Below are positions 39,232 through 51,729 of a stretch of DNA of 64,000 nt, piece by piece. Position 1 is the stretch's first letter; each line of letters opens with the position of its first letter. This DNA is from Diplonema japonicum (Eukaryota; Euglenozoa; Diplonemea; Diplonemida; Diplonemidae). The stretch is taken from positions 248,001 through 312,000 of the forward strand of contig OZ025695.1 in NCBI GenBank assembly GCA_964019335.1, written 5' to 3'. The notes beneath the pieces are model-generated. The model was not told the DNA's origin and did not search any database. It saw nothing but the letters and a program-made list of their open reading frames with translations. A program made the position numbers and the translations under genes.

Positions 39232-40521
39232 TCACCAAACATAAACCCAAGCATAGCTCACCACGGTGGACACTGTGGGGTTCCCGACGGTGATGCCCTT
39301 CTGGGTGTAGCATTTGGTCTTCATGGTCGGGTCAAGGACGTCACCGTTCCTCCAGAGCACCCTCAGCCCGTCGTTGAAGAAGAGAGGGTCCTGGTCGTGC
39401 ATTCGGTAAGCCGACCAGGTAACCTTCCCGTTCCCGCTCACAAGGTGTGTGTTCCCCGACACAGGGAACCTGAAGGTCCCCGCGTTGAAGTACCAACCGC
39501 TGTCGAAGTAGTCCTCCGTCCCTGTCGACAACAGCACACCAGGGAAGGACTCGTTGTACGGGCTGAACGAATGGTAGCATCCTTCAAGGAAGTTCAGGTC
39601 ATTGGACGCAACAGCGATTGTAGACGCGAAGTGGATCCCGCTCCCGGACTTCACGTCCGTCACAGCAAGCCATTCCAACGGCTGCAGCTCCCCTTCGAAC
39701 TTCTGAAGTAAAAGCTTCGCTGTCTTCGGGAGGGTGTACCCACCCACCTGTATCGGCATGTCGCGAGCACCTCGAACAATGAAGTAGAACCCGCCGAAAG
39801 GTGCTCCCGACTGGTGATGCAATGTAACACGGATGGACTTCGTGAAGGGAATACGGAAGTTGTTGAACCAGGCCTGCCCGTTGCCACCGTTGCCAGCACC
39901 AAGGCCCATCCACTTGGTGCCCCAAGGGGCGTGGGAGTCGTTGAAACCAACACCAGCAGCCATAGGGGGGAGCATGTCGATGGACGGTGTCGTCTCACCA
40001 TCGATGTAGAACCTGATAACTGTCCCGTCAACGCAAGACTGCGAGCAGGTGGTCCAGATGTGTGTGATGGACCCTACGGACCCAGCAGGGAGGCTGTGGG
40101 CAAAGACAGTCGTCTCTTTGGCAGGGAGTTCCCAGCTACTGAGGCCGGTGCCGAAGTGATTACGGTAAGTATTGTCACCCTCGCAGTTGCAAAGCCTTTG
40201 GACGGTGGAGTACGCAGAATTACAGTTGTCGTAGTCAGGGACGCCCTTGTACCCAAGACACTCTCCGTAGTTGGGGTCTGTTGGGTCAGAGACGTACCCA
40301 GGCTGGTTGGATGAGTACCATGTCCCGTTGTGGGTGGGGGGCTTGGCGCAGTTGATTCCCAAGCCGCTGAAGAGGTCGGTGTTGTTGTTTGTGACGATCT
40401 TCGGGTTGCACTTCAAACCCTGTGAGTTGCACACCACGTCGCAGGATTCCCCCGCCTTGCCCAGGCTGTACTTTCCGGATACGACAGCGCTGCCCGCAAG
40501 CAGCAGCAGAGCCGTTTTCAT
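39232..40521 (-). CDS. Secreted GH172/DUF2961 family glycoside hydrolase, copy 2
   Basis: 429 residues; signal peptide MKTALLLLAGSAVVSG, Cys-rich module (ESCDVVCNSQGLKC ... CLGYKG ... RLCNC), then the same DUF2961 core as copy 1. The first part is a diverged paralogue; the last about 185 codons are identical in DNA to copy 1. The ATG at 40521 follows an A-rich leader after the acceptor CACATCAACAG. Confidence 0.82.
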   Translation of the reverse strand: MKTALLLLAGSAVVSGKYSLGKAGESCDVVCNSQGLKCNPKIVTNNNTDLFSGLGINCAKPPTHNGTWYSSNQPGYVSDPTDPNYGECLGYKGVPDYDNCNSAYSTVQRLCNCEGDNTYRNHFGTGLSSWELPAKETTVFAHSLPAGSVGSITHIWTTCSQSCVDGTVIRFYIDGETTPSIDMLPPMAAGVGFNDSHAPWGTKWMGLGAGNGGNGQAWFNNFRIPFTKSIRVTLHHQSGAPFGGFYFIVRGARDMPIQVGGYTLPKTAKLLLQKFEGELQPLEWLAVTDVKSGSGIHFASTIAVASNDLNFLEGCYHSFSPYNESFPGVLLSTGTEDYFDSGWYFNAGTFRFPVSGNTHLVSGNGKVTWSAYRMHDQDPLFFNDGLRVLWRNGDVLDPTMKTKCYTQKGITVGNPTVSTVVSYAWVYVW

Positions 40522-40865
40522 GTTTTTTTTTTTCTTTTTTTTTTCTTTTTGTGTGTCTGGCTGTTGATGTGGTCGGAATCAGACAGTTTAAACAAAAAAC
40601 AAATCTCAGAAAAAAAGAGAATGGAAAAAAAAAAAAAAAGCGACCTTTTTTTTTTTTTTTTTTAAGAAGAAAATAATATGGCAGAATCTTTGTGCGCGTT
40701 TTTTTTTTGTTTTTTTGTTTTGTTTTCTTTGTTTTGTTTTTTTTTTCGCTCGAGTAAGGGAAAGAGAAAGAAAAAAAAAAAAGGTAAAGGTGAAAAAACC
40801 TGCTTATTTTGAATACCCCCCCCCCCCCCCCATCCCTTACTCGGGCGCGGAAAAGTAATACAAAT

Positions 40866-43800
40866 TCAGGGTTCGCATGCATCAGGGGAGGGGAGGTTGA
40901 GGAAGTCGCCGCAAACACTGAAGTCCGCCAGGACGCCTGTTCCAGTGGCCGCCCAGTCCTCTTCTCCAGTGAAGTTCCAAGAACGGCCTTCCTCCCAGTA
41001 AAGTCCAAAACGCCCCTGCAGCAGGGACCTTGAGCTAGAGGCGTTCAAGAATGACGGGGCTTTCCCATTCTCAGCCAGCTTGGATGCGAGAAACTTCGCA
41101 TCTTTGTTGTGAAATATGATGTTGCACCGCAAATAGAGCCCTTCGCTTTCATTGTTATACGCCCCGTGCCGGACAAGCCCCTCCTGCAGGATCCTCTTCG
41201 CCTGCTCACGTTTACCCACAGGATTGATATAGTACTGTGAGATAATAAAAGAAGAAGAAAAAAAAAACTTTTCATACATTCTCAAAACCCCAATCTTGCT
41301 CACTCAGCAGCTCGAACTGCGCACGGAAGTAACTCTCAGCTATCGATTCATGCAAGCCGTTGTCGATGCTCCCAAGGGAGACACCCAACCCTAGAGGAAT
41401 CACGTTCATGCTACGAACGCCCTGAAAAGAGGCAAAATTAACATTTCTTTTTTTTTTTTTGTTTGACACACCTGAGCCTGAGCGGCTTTGAATATAACCT
41501 CATACATCGTTCGGATACGGTGGTGGAGTTCGCTCCGTTTGTTTTTTTTGAAGTATTTCCAAGGTTTCCACCCGGTCCCGACTTTATGGAAGAACTTTGG
41601 TGCTTCAATAGAATCGAGACTGCTGAAATTGAGCCCCGCTGCGGAGATGAACGTGACACGCCCTGCGGACTTGGGTGCGATGTGATTGTGCCGGCCATCG
41701 ACACCGGAGGTGAAGAAATAGCCCCGTTGAGAGATACAGATTTCGGTGGCGAGCTCTGCGAGGGATTTGCCGAGCGTGAGGTGTGCGTGGCGTTTGGAAT
41801 CGAAGTGGAATTCGTAGTGTTTCTCCCGGACTTTTTTCACCCAGGACGCGAACTCCGCTTGCAACCTGGCGATCTCTTCCTTGTTGTTGATGAGTTCCAT
41901 GTACTGTTGTTTGATAGCGAGGAGGATCTTGTTTCTGTACCGAATCCGCTCGGCTTTCTTCGTCTGCTTTGCAGGACAAAAGTGCGCAACGTTCGGCGAC
42001 TCGATGTTACGCTCATGCTTCACCACGTCTGCTCTGATGACGTCCATTTGCTTCGTGCACTCATCGCCCCACTCCGCAATAACGCTTAACGGTGTCGCGT
42101 CAAAAATCGAGAAAAAAACAGCATATTCCTTCGCTGCTGTGAACCTCCCCACAAGTTCCTTATAAAACGCAAGAGGGAGTAATGACGAGGTGACGATCTT
42201 CGTGGATCTCACCAGCTGTTGAATCTCTCCCTTTGAAATCTTGAACACCGCCCTCCCGTACAGCTGAGACAGATCCGGGTACGCCGCCCAGTTCCGACCC
42301 TTCTCAAGGTCGAAGTACTCCTCCAACTGATCCTTCGAGTCGCTGAACTCGTTTCGATGCACCTTTTCCATCGTCCCCGCGCTTATTTCTATCATTTCCC
42401 CGCTTGGTTGGGTTAGAATACATTGTTTTAGCCTGCATGATGGCAGGTAATAAAGTTCTCCTGGTCCTTTTCGATTGTGCACGTCTCTTCCTAAAAGGCT
42501 AAGGAAAGTATAGGCTGGCCGGAGCGTAACAGGAAGCATTCTCTTTTTATCGAGGGATCTGTGGGTTTTGTAGTCGTAGCCTTCTTGTGGTGTGTCGGAC
42601 TTGATGACGCACTTCGCGAACTCGTTCACGTTGGACAGGATGTTGACTGCGTCGGCGAACTCGCGCTCGCGCTCTGCCTTGTGGAGGTACATGGCTGCTT
42701 TGCTGTAGTAGATGTCATAGTCGGCGCCTTCTCTTTCCTTGTCTTTGCCTTCTTCAGAGTACCATGTGTCGTCGTGGGGGATGCGGTCGAAGTTGCACGG
42801 CGACGAGCACTCGACCCCGCGGAGCTTCTTCTCCACCCTGTCCACTTCCTGCCCTACCTTGCTGCACCATCGTGTCAGCTCCTCATCTGTCGAGAACAGC
42901 CCACCGCGGGCGGTTAAACCAATCTCCACAACGTTCCCCTTCAGCTCCACGTCCGTCACAACGAACGTCGACAAAGCAGGAAGGAGGACATCGTAGCGGT
43001 GGTTGCAGAGAAGCGTGACTTTTGTCGCACGGACAAGACCTCTTGCTATGAAGTGCAGCGTGTTCACGTTGCCGCCTGCAGTGGGCTTTGCTCTGAATGG
43101 CATGGACGAGTCGTACTCTGCCCATAGGGTCGGGTCCGCACTGCTGTAAATACGGCCGGTTTGGAGCCTCAAATGATATTCCACAATAGGACACGGGACG
43201 TTGACGATGGTACGATGAAGCACCATGTCGGACTCGGCGGAGAGGATGAGGTTGCTGTTTAGAGCGCCCCAGAACTTCGCCCATTTGTAGATGCGGTTCT
43301 TGGACTGCTCGAGGACAGAGCGCCCACCGAAGACCTCGGGTTGTTGTAAGTTCATCGATGCGATTTGTATCTCCTGCTGCACCATGACGTCGTTGGTCTG
43401 TTTGTCCACTATCGCCTTTTCCCAGTCGCCGTCTTCGGGCAGCCAATCCTTCTCTAGGACGTACACACCGTTTTTGTTTCTTTTCTTGCATTCCGCTGAT
43501 TCTCTGTCGATTTCCCATGCTTCCTGGTCTTGCCATGACATGACCCCTGCAGAGCATGAGCCGTTCATACATGTCCAGTTTGGCTTGCATGGGTACGTGA
43601 TCCCAGTTCCGCCCTGTCTTGCTTTGTCGTATGCTGGCATCATGTCTTGCCGAAATCCAAAGGAGTACAAGTAGTACAGGAGCAGTGTGACGTGGCTTTT
43701 CCCGAACGGGATCGAATTCTTCAGCTCGGAGCATTCCAGAGCGAGACCGCCGGCGTAGAGGGAGATCCCGCCGAGCTCCTCCATGGTGATGGGCCTTGAG

Positions 43801-46800
43801 TCGGGTTCGACTTTGAGGTTTTCTTGAAGTTCCTCGAGGAGGTCGAACGGTTTTTTTTCGTATTTTCTGATGGCGCGGAGGGCGAAATTCTTCAGCTCCC
43901 ATTCGGCTTTTTCCATGTTGCAGCAACAGCTCGGGTAGGTTCGGATGGAGTACACGCGACCAGCATCGATCCCACCGAGGTGCATGAGAACGTTTCCGAA
44001 TTCCGGATCCGAGGCCATCTCCTGCCGACGCATGAGTTTTAAGTACGCTGATTCACCGAACTGATCACGTTCGTCGCGGGGGCATCCTATTCGAAGCAAG
44101 AGTTTGATGAAGGACAGGTCCTTTGCGCATCGTGATGCACAGACCAACGCACCGGGGAGCTTGGGGACGGGAACGTTGCCCCGGAGACATTCTTCGACCA
44201 GCAGCGAGATGAACCAGCAGCTTTCATCGTGCATCTTGTCGAAAAGCGAGTCGAAGTCAGCTCTGATCACCTTCACATCGTACACAGCTTTTGAGCAAAA
44301 CACCGGGAAACAACTGCCGAAATCACGCAGAACGCTTTCGTTCAAAATCCCCTTGTGGAAAAGACACCTGATGTTGATCGTGTACATCAGGAGCTCGATG
44401 TCGTCAGGCTCGCAGTTCTTCCCAGGTGTATTCTTGACATGCTCTGCAATCTCCTCGTAAGACTTGAACAGCTTCTTGTTCGCAAACTTGTACTCTTGCA
44501 GCATCTCGAACGAATCGTTCACAATAACCTGCTTTATGTTCTTGTTCAACCGGACGCCCCTCAGGATTCTCTGCAGGCCCAACGTCTCGATGTTGTTGTT
44601 GCGCAGGTCGATCTTGGACACCTCTATCCCAAGAGACAGGATTTTTTGAAGGAGAAGACATCCTTCGTCGCCAAGCGACATATTCGGCCTGGGTTTGTTC
44701 CGTGTTAGTTCCAACTGGACCTCCCATTTTTTAGAGGGTTTTTGAGCCCAGATCACCATGGAGTTCGGGGTGAGGTTGATCTCAGCAAACTCCGGTCCCT
44801 CCGCGGTTTGCAACCGCAGGATTCTCGACACTGTTTGCAAGAGTTTGAGGCTGCGGACTTCCGCATCAGTTGTGGACGCGGCACGGTGGTCGAAGACAGC
44901 GGTGGCTTTGTGGCGCAATGTGAAATCGTTGCCTGTTCGCGATAACACGTTTCCGTTTTCCTCCATGGCCTCCAAGGCCCAGTTGCGGAGGTCGACGGCA
45001 TCCCGTGCTTCGCACATCCCACGCGCGTTCGTTCTGACAATAGGGCAGAGCCTTGCACCGTCGTATTTAACAGTGTGTGTGTACTGCCACTGATCAGAAT
45101 CCTGTGTAGTCTCTAACGAGGTTGCGGCGAGGGACAGGTCAAGGACACCGTCGCCGCGCACGGCTTCGATCGCTTTGAGGACAACACGTGCTTCCACGTC
45201 GTTCTTGACATCTGCGAGCATTTGCTTGACAGGGATGGTCTGGAGGCCTTTGTCCTCCGCTTCCGTCAGCTCGAAAAACTGAAGGTGTTCCTTCCGCAAT
45301 ATCCTCTTCTGGTCGTCTGTCAGCAACGACGTCACCACGAACTTCGAGTTCAGCGGGTACAACCACTCGTCCTCCCGTGAAAATCTGCTCCACAATGCTA
45401 ACCATCTGCATGACCTTCCTTTTGTCACGAACACTGATGCGCGTTTCTTCCCCGCAGCGAAGTCCAACGCGACGCCTTGGCTCTTCGATGTACTCGAAAA
45501 GGGCGTCCACAGAACGACTCCACCACGTTGATACACCTTAAGATTCAACCTCCCTCCTCCGAGACCCCTGTAGCACTTCACGCTCGCGTCGACGTCGGGT
45601 ATTGTACGGTGCTTTCCCACAACGGGTGAAAGGTTCGCCAGTGCAAAGTCCATGTAGTAGATCAACGGTCGGGCTTGAGACAGAAGCCATGTTCCTGGTC
45701 GAAACGCGATGTGTTGCAGCGGTTCTGATGTGAGGCAGACAGTTCCTGTTTTTGTGTACTGGTAGATGTGCCATCCTAGTAATGGGTTCACAAGGCTGTC
45801 AACGTGCTCCTTGTCGATATCATCACGTGAAGTCTCATCGTTGTCGGCACCCCATCTCGCAAAGTGTTCATTTTCGCTGTCCCACAAGACGGTCAGCCAT
45901 GACGTGGTTTGAAGGGCTCTGTACACAGACGCGGCTTCAGGGAGGAAGCCTGCTGGGCGTTCATTCGCTTTGAGTAAAAGCGACACCCCGGCTCCGGTGT
46001 TAGGACGTGCCCGAAAAACGCCTGATACAGGTGCCTTACCCTTTGATATGTTGATGCTTGTTTCGGTGTTGCCTTCTTGAAGGCTTCTCAAGACAGCGTT
46101 GGTATGGTAGTAGGGCTGGTAGTAGTACGGGGTGAAGAACCTGCTGATGACGAAGGCGTCGCCGTTTTCCAAAGCGAGGACTTTGGGTGCGCGGGAGAGC
46201 GAAGCGTAGTACGTCGTGCCCTTCCATGTGATGGCCTGCAGGTCGAGCGTTTCCGCGATCTCGCATGGCATCGGCTCTTCGTTGAGCTTCTTGTTCGCTA
46301 TGCTGTTCGCCACCTTCCTGTCGCTCGCCAGGACTTTTTTCAAATCGTCGTACAGCTCCTTCACGTACTCCTGCTGGTTGATAGCTTTGTAGCATCTTTC
46401 TACTAATTTCTGAACCTCGTCTGGTTTCACCCACTGATAGGGCCTGCTGCTGAAGTCCGATCCCAACGCAAGCTCTTCGTCTTGTCGTCTCGAGTGCACG
46501 TATTCAAGAATTTCAGGCGGAGGCAGGTCTTTGAAATAACTACGCTGCATGACAGGATACTCAGGCAGCCATGCCACCGTATCTGCCAAGGGGTATCGGT
46601 TCGGGTTTTCCATGAGATCCCGCTCATCGATCGAGTACCTAGCAAGTAGTGTCACCGGGCCTTGTTTCTTCTCGTTTCCGGTGTATAAACAGTCAAAAAG
46701 GGTAAGATGCTTCCATGGGCAGGATGCAGGGTCGCGGTGCCGGATTTCGTCGGGAGGGCTGATGGGCAAGAGTTCCCTGCCGTCGACTTCCTTGCGGTCT

Positions 46801-47258
46801 TTCATAGCTTCTTCGATTCCTTTTTGGAACACTTTTTTGAGCTTGGATTCGATTTTTTGCGGGGTGTCCACCGAGGTGTTGCTGAAATCCTCAAGTTCCT
46901 TGCACAACGGGACGACACGCCAGATTGGTTTCACGTTTTCGTCTTCAATCCACAGCGCCCATGTTGTGCGCTTGTATAACGACACGGAATAGATGAACAA
47001 CGGGACCACTACTTCGTTGGGCTCACCGTGGTTGTGCTTCTCAGTCATCAGTTTGCAGTTCCTGGATAGCTTGGCGATGGCCTCTCGGGGCCATAGTTTT
47101 CTCCCGGGGATGTGCCAAGACTTCAGACCGTCACAAACCTGGAATGGGTCCAGCTCGGGTTTGTACCCTTTGGGGTAGGGCACGGGCTCCGTCTGCACCC
47201 CTTCGTACGACTGGGCTTCGGAAACGGCGAACCTGCTGTCCAGTTCGTCATCCGACAT
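40866..47258 (-). CDS. Giant ADP-ribosyltransferase-domain protein, 2,099 residues
   Basis: Exons 47258-41472, 41421-41278, 41234-40866 (introns 50 and 43 nt, phase 0). ART fold of the R-S-E type at about 440-660: Arg about 563 in KCYRGLGGG, STS in FSSTSKS about 588, and the E-x-E in SREDEWLYP about 629, all three elements needed for Arg-type mono-ADP-ribosylation. Around 830-920 a leucine-rich stretch (EVSKIDLRNNNIETLGL). The region 1150-1500 repeats features of an ART-like fold without the catalytic residues. The N-terminus has no clear domain and no signal peptide, so it is probably cytosolic. Partner and target unknown. A GA-rich leader with G7 runs precedes the ATG, after the possible acceptor GCCAACAG. 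Confidence 0.78.
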
Positions 47259-47669
47259 GTCCCCCCCTCCCCCCCCTCTCCCTCCCTCCTCCTGTTGGCG
47301 TTTTTTCTTTCTTCTTGGGGGGTATGTTTTCTTCTTTTTTTTGTAAACGTACCAAAAAACCTAGTAAACAGACGAAAGAATGTTTTTTTTTTTTAATGTG
47401 GTGTTATGTAAAATTTGCCCCCCCCCCCGGCCCCCTTCTTTTTTTTCCTCTCTCTTTTTCGAGAATAGAAAGAAAAAAAGAAGGAAAAAAAAAAAAAAAA
47501 AAAAGAGAGAGATGTCAACTTTCCCCACTTTTCCCGTACCGCACACTTTATTTTAGGAAAAAAAGAAGAAAAAAAAACAATATTCACATTTCCCCCTCCC
47601 TTTTTTGTTAAAACCCTCTAGAAACAACGTCTTGTCTTCTTCTTCTTCTTCTTCTTTTTTTTTACATAA

Positions 47670-48659
47670 TTACTTCCCGTCGTCGTGTCGCTCATACAGC
47701 CTGACCCTCCCACCGGACCCTCCTACGGCCATTAGCAAGCCTGTGTTCGAGAAGCTGACTGAAAAGACCGGGTGCGCGTCTTCCCAGAGAAGGGAATGGA
47801 GTTGCGACCGCGGCGAAGGATTGTCTGCGATGAGAAGATCAGTGGCACCCGCTGCTGCCAACGTGTTCTGCGGGGACAGGGCGAGCGAATAGAAGTGCGT
47901 TTGTGCCGACCCAGGAGGGAGGGGGATCGTCTCGCACGGCTCCGAAGGATTGGCAAGGGACCAGATCTGTATCTGCTCGCTGTCCCTACAGGACGCTGTT
48001 ATAACACGTTCTCCATCGTTGCTCACAACCAGCGAATCACCGCAAAGGTAAGGTCCGTACACACTTGTGACAGCGTGGTCCACACGGGTATCCCAGACTT
48101 GAAGGGTCTTGTCCCAACCGCCTGTTACAAAGAGATGCGGAGACTGAGGAACCCAATGCAGCGACTGAACCCGACTTGAATGTGCGTTGGCAGGTAGATC
48201 CCTATCGTCACGTGCCTCTGCCCAGGATAGTGTCATGGCTAGTTTTTTCCCTTCTTCATCGTAGACTCTAACAAGGCCGTCTTTACCGGAAGCTGCAAAG
48301 CGGGCCCCGTCATTTCTGTACCCTAGGCAGTAGATTTCTGTTTCAGTTTCGATGGTGCTGATGCATCTGCGTGAGGTGAGGTGCCAGTGTTCGATTTTCC
48401 CTGCAGCCGTTCCCAGAACCAGGACGTTTTTGGTTTTGGAACCAATGCTTTGCGGCCTGAACTTCACGCATGTGACCGGTAGCTTTGTTGGTGCCATCTT
48501 CATGACGTCCAAGACGTAGTCCTCCTTGGCAGCCGTTCGTGTGCTGAACACCCTCACCACTCCGCTGCTGCATGCTGCCGCGCAGTATACGTCGTCCGGG
48601 CTCATTTCCACTGCTAGAACATCGCTACCCCCTTCGTACCCTCCCCGGTATTGGAACAT
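47670..48659 (-). CDS. WD40-repeat protein
   Basis: 329 residues, six to seven WD-type blades. Clear ones: DGLVRVYD, HVFVTGGWDKTLQVWDT-like (HLFVTGGWDKTLQVWDTR), QIQIWSLA, and the C-terminal blade ending RVRLYE. No extra domain, so probably a scaffold. The order and loop content resemble RAE1/Gle2 or Bub3-type single propellers but do not prove it. The ATG follows acceptor CACATCTCCACCAG. Confidence 0.75.
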   Translation of the reverse strand: MFQYRGGYEGGSDVLAVEMSPDDVYCAAACSSGVVRVFSTRTAAKEDYVLDVMKMAPTKLPVTCVKFRPQSIGSKTKNVLVLGTAAGKIEHWHLTSRRCISTIETETEIYCLGYRNDGARFAASGKDGLVRVYDEEGKKLAMTLSWAEARDDRDLPANAHSSRVQSLHWVPQSPHLFVTGGWDKTLQVWDTRVDHAVTSVYGPYLCGDSLVVSNDGERVITASCRDSEQIQIWSLANPSEPCETIPLPPGSAQTHFYSLALSPQNTLAAAGATDLLIADNPSPRSQLHSLLWEDAHPVFSVSFSNTGLLMAVGGSGGRVRLYERHDDGK

Positions 48660-49371
48660 TTCTCACCCCCTCCCCCCAACCGCTGGTGGAGATGTGATGT
48701 GATGTGAAGGATGGGGGAAAAAAAAAAAAATCAAAGAAACAAAAAAGGAAATGTGGGGGGAAAAAAAAAAAAGAGAAAAAAAAGGAAATGGGGGGGGGGG
48801 GGTAAACGGTAAAACAAGAAAAAAAAGGGGGGGTAAGAGGATGGGGACTAAGTGGGGAGGCTTCTGGCGGAAAGATTGAATGAAGAAGAACACTACAAAC
48901 ACGAGTGGAAAAACAAAAAAGGTGGAGCGGGGGGGGGTGAGAGAAGTGTGTGTCAAAAAAAGATTTAGGGCGAACAGAAGGGAGTTGCGTTTTTTTTTTT
49001 TTTTGAGAGCTTTTTACTGAAAACAAAGAAAAGCCCGTACTTTTTAATTCCCCTCCCCCCTCCCTTCCTGTGCCGTTGCTACCTTCCCCATAATTTATTT
49101 TTTTTTCTTACATTTCTTTTTTTTTTATGAAAAGAAAACACCCCCCCCCCCCCCCCCATCCTCTCGCTCACTCTGTTTTAAAAAAAAAAAAAAAAACTCA
49201 CGTTCTCCGTATATTCATGTGTCACGTATCGTACAAAAAAAAAGAAATTGTGGTTTGTCCTCTTGTTTTTTTTTTGCCCCTCTTTTTTCACTCAACCTTG
49301 ATGGCTTCAACAGAGGGAAGAAGGGTTTCTGTAAAAAAAAATTTTTTTTTCTTCTTCTTCTTTGTTCCATC
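48660..49371. other. Homopolymer-rich spacer, no gene
   Basis: G/A-rich strand runs and poly-T; frames are low complexity (Phe, Pro, Lys). Presumably the 5' leader of the WD40 gene and the 3' untranslated region of the sorting nexin gene. Confidence 0.5.
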
Positions 49372-50600
49372 CTATCCCCACATACCCCAAGATTTCTTCA
49401 TCTTGTTCGCGTACTCAAGTTGCAGCTCAACAAAGGATTTCAGCATCTGCTTGATGTCGTATTGCTTCTCACGGTGAAAGCGGCGGAGCTCCTCGCTGAA
49501 GGTAGTTGACGCTGCGTCAAAGAGCTTCTTGGCCTCTTCGAATTTGGCAGTGGTGTTCTGTATATCGGTCTCGATCCCGACCGCCTTTGCCTCCTTGCCT
49601 TGTTGCTGTGCGGAGGCCTTGTCCTCGTTGAGGTTCTTGAGGGACTGCTCAAGGATGTCCCTGGTCGAAGCCATGGCCTTGAGCCTCTTGATGTTATCCT
49701 TAACAGAGGTACACATCCCAATGTAGTAACCAATTGTTTCAGCGACTTGAACGGTTTCTGTCTCAGCTTGCTCATCATACACGGTAGAGAGGTGCTCTGA
49801 GTGGTGACCAACATCGACAAGGGCTGTTGATAGAGGACCTTCTTCGTAGGATCTTTCGATGTCGCCTACCTTTGCAAAGGCCTTCCCGAACTCGTTTAGG
49901 GACCCGCCTGTCTCCCTCCTCCTTCTCACAAGGAGCTCAATCCTTTCCTTGAGCATGATGAGGGAGCTCTCCAGCTGTGAGACGTACTGTCTCGTCTCCT
50001 CCCACTGAGACTCCTCGCTCGTCTTGTTCTTGTTCCCGAACATGCTGTTCTTCATCTGGACCATTTTCTCAGTTGACGATAGTTCCACCTCCACCTTCTT
50101 ACGGGGTTGCTTCGTGAGCTTCACGAAATCCGCCTCTTCCTCGAGTTCTAAAAAGCTCTGTGGGATTTTTTTTTTTTTTTTTTTTTATAAAAAAAAAAAT
50201 ATAATACCACAAAGGATTGAGCGCAGTGGAGTTTCGGGTGTGCGCCGACCCTGACCAGGAACTTGCGCATTGCCCGCTGTCTGTACTCTCTAAGAGGCGA
50301 CGGGCCGCTGCTGGATGATACTTTTTCGATGTTGCCCTTGATGCTCTTTTCCGGGATCGGGGGGCATATCACCCCGGGGTACTCCTCCACCAGTGCCTCT
50401 CGCAGCCACACGAAGTCGTTGTACCTTCTTACTGCGCGCATGGAAGCTTGCTTGAACATCCCAGGGCTCACCAAGTTTGTCTTGGTGTATACCTGGTACG
50501 TCCAATAGGAGAGGTCCAGTGCACCACCCTTTTCCTTCTTCACGGGGTCCGCGACCGTGAATTCATAATGGGTTCCAGCAGGGAGTTCTCCGTCTACCAT
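49372..50600 (-). CDS. PX-BAR sorting nexin (Vps5/SNX1-like)
   Basis: Exons 50600-50208 and 50157-49372, phase 0, giving 392 residues. PX domain at about 10-125: basic-aromatic RRYNDFVWLREALVEEYPG, then PPIPEKS and the RRAMRKFL-like REYRQRAMRKFLVRV, the phosphoinositide-binding surface. BAR domain at about 150-392: long helices (LESSLIMLKERIELLVRRRRE; FHREKQYDIKQMLKSFVELQ). This is the retromer-associated nexin layout, acting at endosomal membranes in cargo recycling. The intron is 50 nt, made of a T-run followed by an A-run and ends TCCCACAG; without it the PX and BAR parts lie in different frames. Confidence 0.85.
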
Positions 50601-50609
50601 TTTTTTTTT

Positions 50610-51729
50610 TTTTTTTTTTTTCCCGCCTTTTTTTTTTGGGGGTAAAAAAAAAATCTTTTTTTTAAAAATAAAACGGGGCACGGGTGGGACGGGGTCAATA
50701 AAACAAAGAAAAAGGTGAGGAGGTGCTTGCATGAAAAAAAGGACAAAAACAAGGGTACTTTCTTTTAAAAGAAGAAGGAAAAAAAAAAAAAAAAAAAAAA
50801 AAAAAAGGAATGAAACAATAAAAAAAAAGTTATAAAAGAAAAAGAAAGTGTGTATCGTGAATAGCGAGGCAGGGCCGTGGGAAGAGGGGGAGGGAGGGAG
50901 GCGCACAAAAAAGGGGGGGGGGGGAAGGCAGATACCGGGGAAAGAAGTTTTGCATTCTTAACCTTCTGCTCTCCTTCACCGGCGAACACACCCTTTCTTT
51001 TTTTTTTTTCCCCCTTTTTCCTTTTTTTTTTTAAATTCCTTTTAGTCCTCCTAATAATTGCTAAATACAAATTCCAGATGGGGTAGAAGAAGAAAAAAGG
51101 GGGAGGGGGGAGGGGGGGGGGAAGGGGAAGGGGACACCTTTCATTTTTCCTCTTCCATGCTCACTCACTTTTTTGTCTGGTTTCTTTTTTTTTACATTCA
51201 GCCAGCCTTTAAAAAAAATGGTGTCTTTAAAATGGTGGATGATCACATGTGTGCTCTTCTTCCTTTTCTTCTTTCCACCCCATTGTCCCCCCCCCCTTTT
51301 TTTTTCGTTGGTAAACTATTGTTTGGGGGCGAAGTGGAAAAAAGTAGGTATTACGACAAAAACAAATGGGGTGGGGGGGGGGAAGACGCTCTTTAATAAA
51401 ATGTCAAAAATAAAAAAGAATAAAGGAGAGGAGGGACGAGGAGAAGGGGGGGGGGTTTTTTTTTGTAGCCCAGCAGTTTTCTTTTCTTCTTCTTCTTCTT
51501 CCCCCCCTTTCCCTTTAAAGCCGATGGTAGGGAAAAAAAAAGTTCCAAATTCTACTGTTTTTTTTTTTCCCACGATTTTTTTCTTCCCCCCCCCCCCCTC
51601 CCCCCCCGTTAGAAAACAAAAAAGGGGGGAAAAAGAAAAGAAAAGAAAAAAAGGAAAACTTTCGTATTTATGTACAAAGAATCAGAAAATCCATTTTTTT
51701 TTTCTGCCCACCAAACTCCCCAGTAAATT
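50610..51729. other. Homopolymer-rich spacer, no gene
   Basis: Many A, T, C and G runs of 8-40; G-rich/A-rich leader of the sorting nexin and 3' region of the MYND gene. No conserved frame on either strand. Confidence 0.5.

Noticed and set aside
41463-42089. Long plus-strand frames opposite the ART gene, and many like it opposite other genes
   Set aside because: They mirror real minus-strand coding regions, have no family motifs and depend on the codon bias of the opposite strand.
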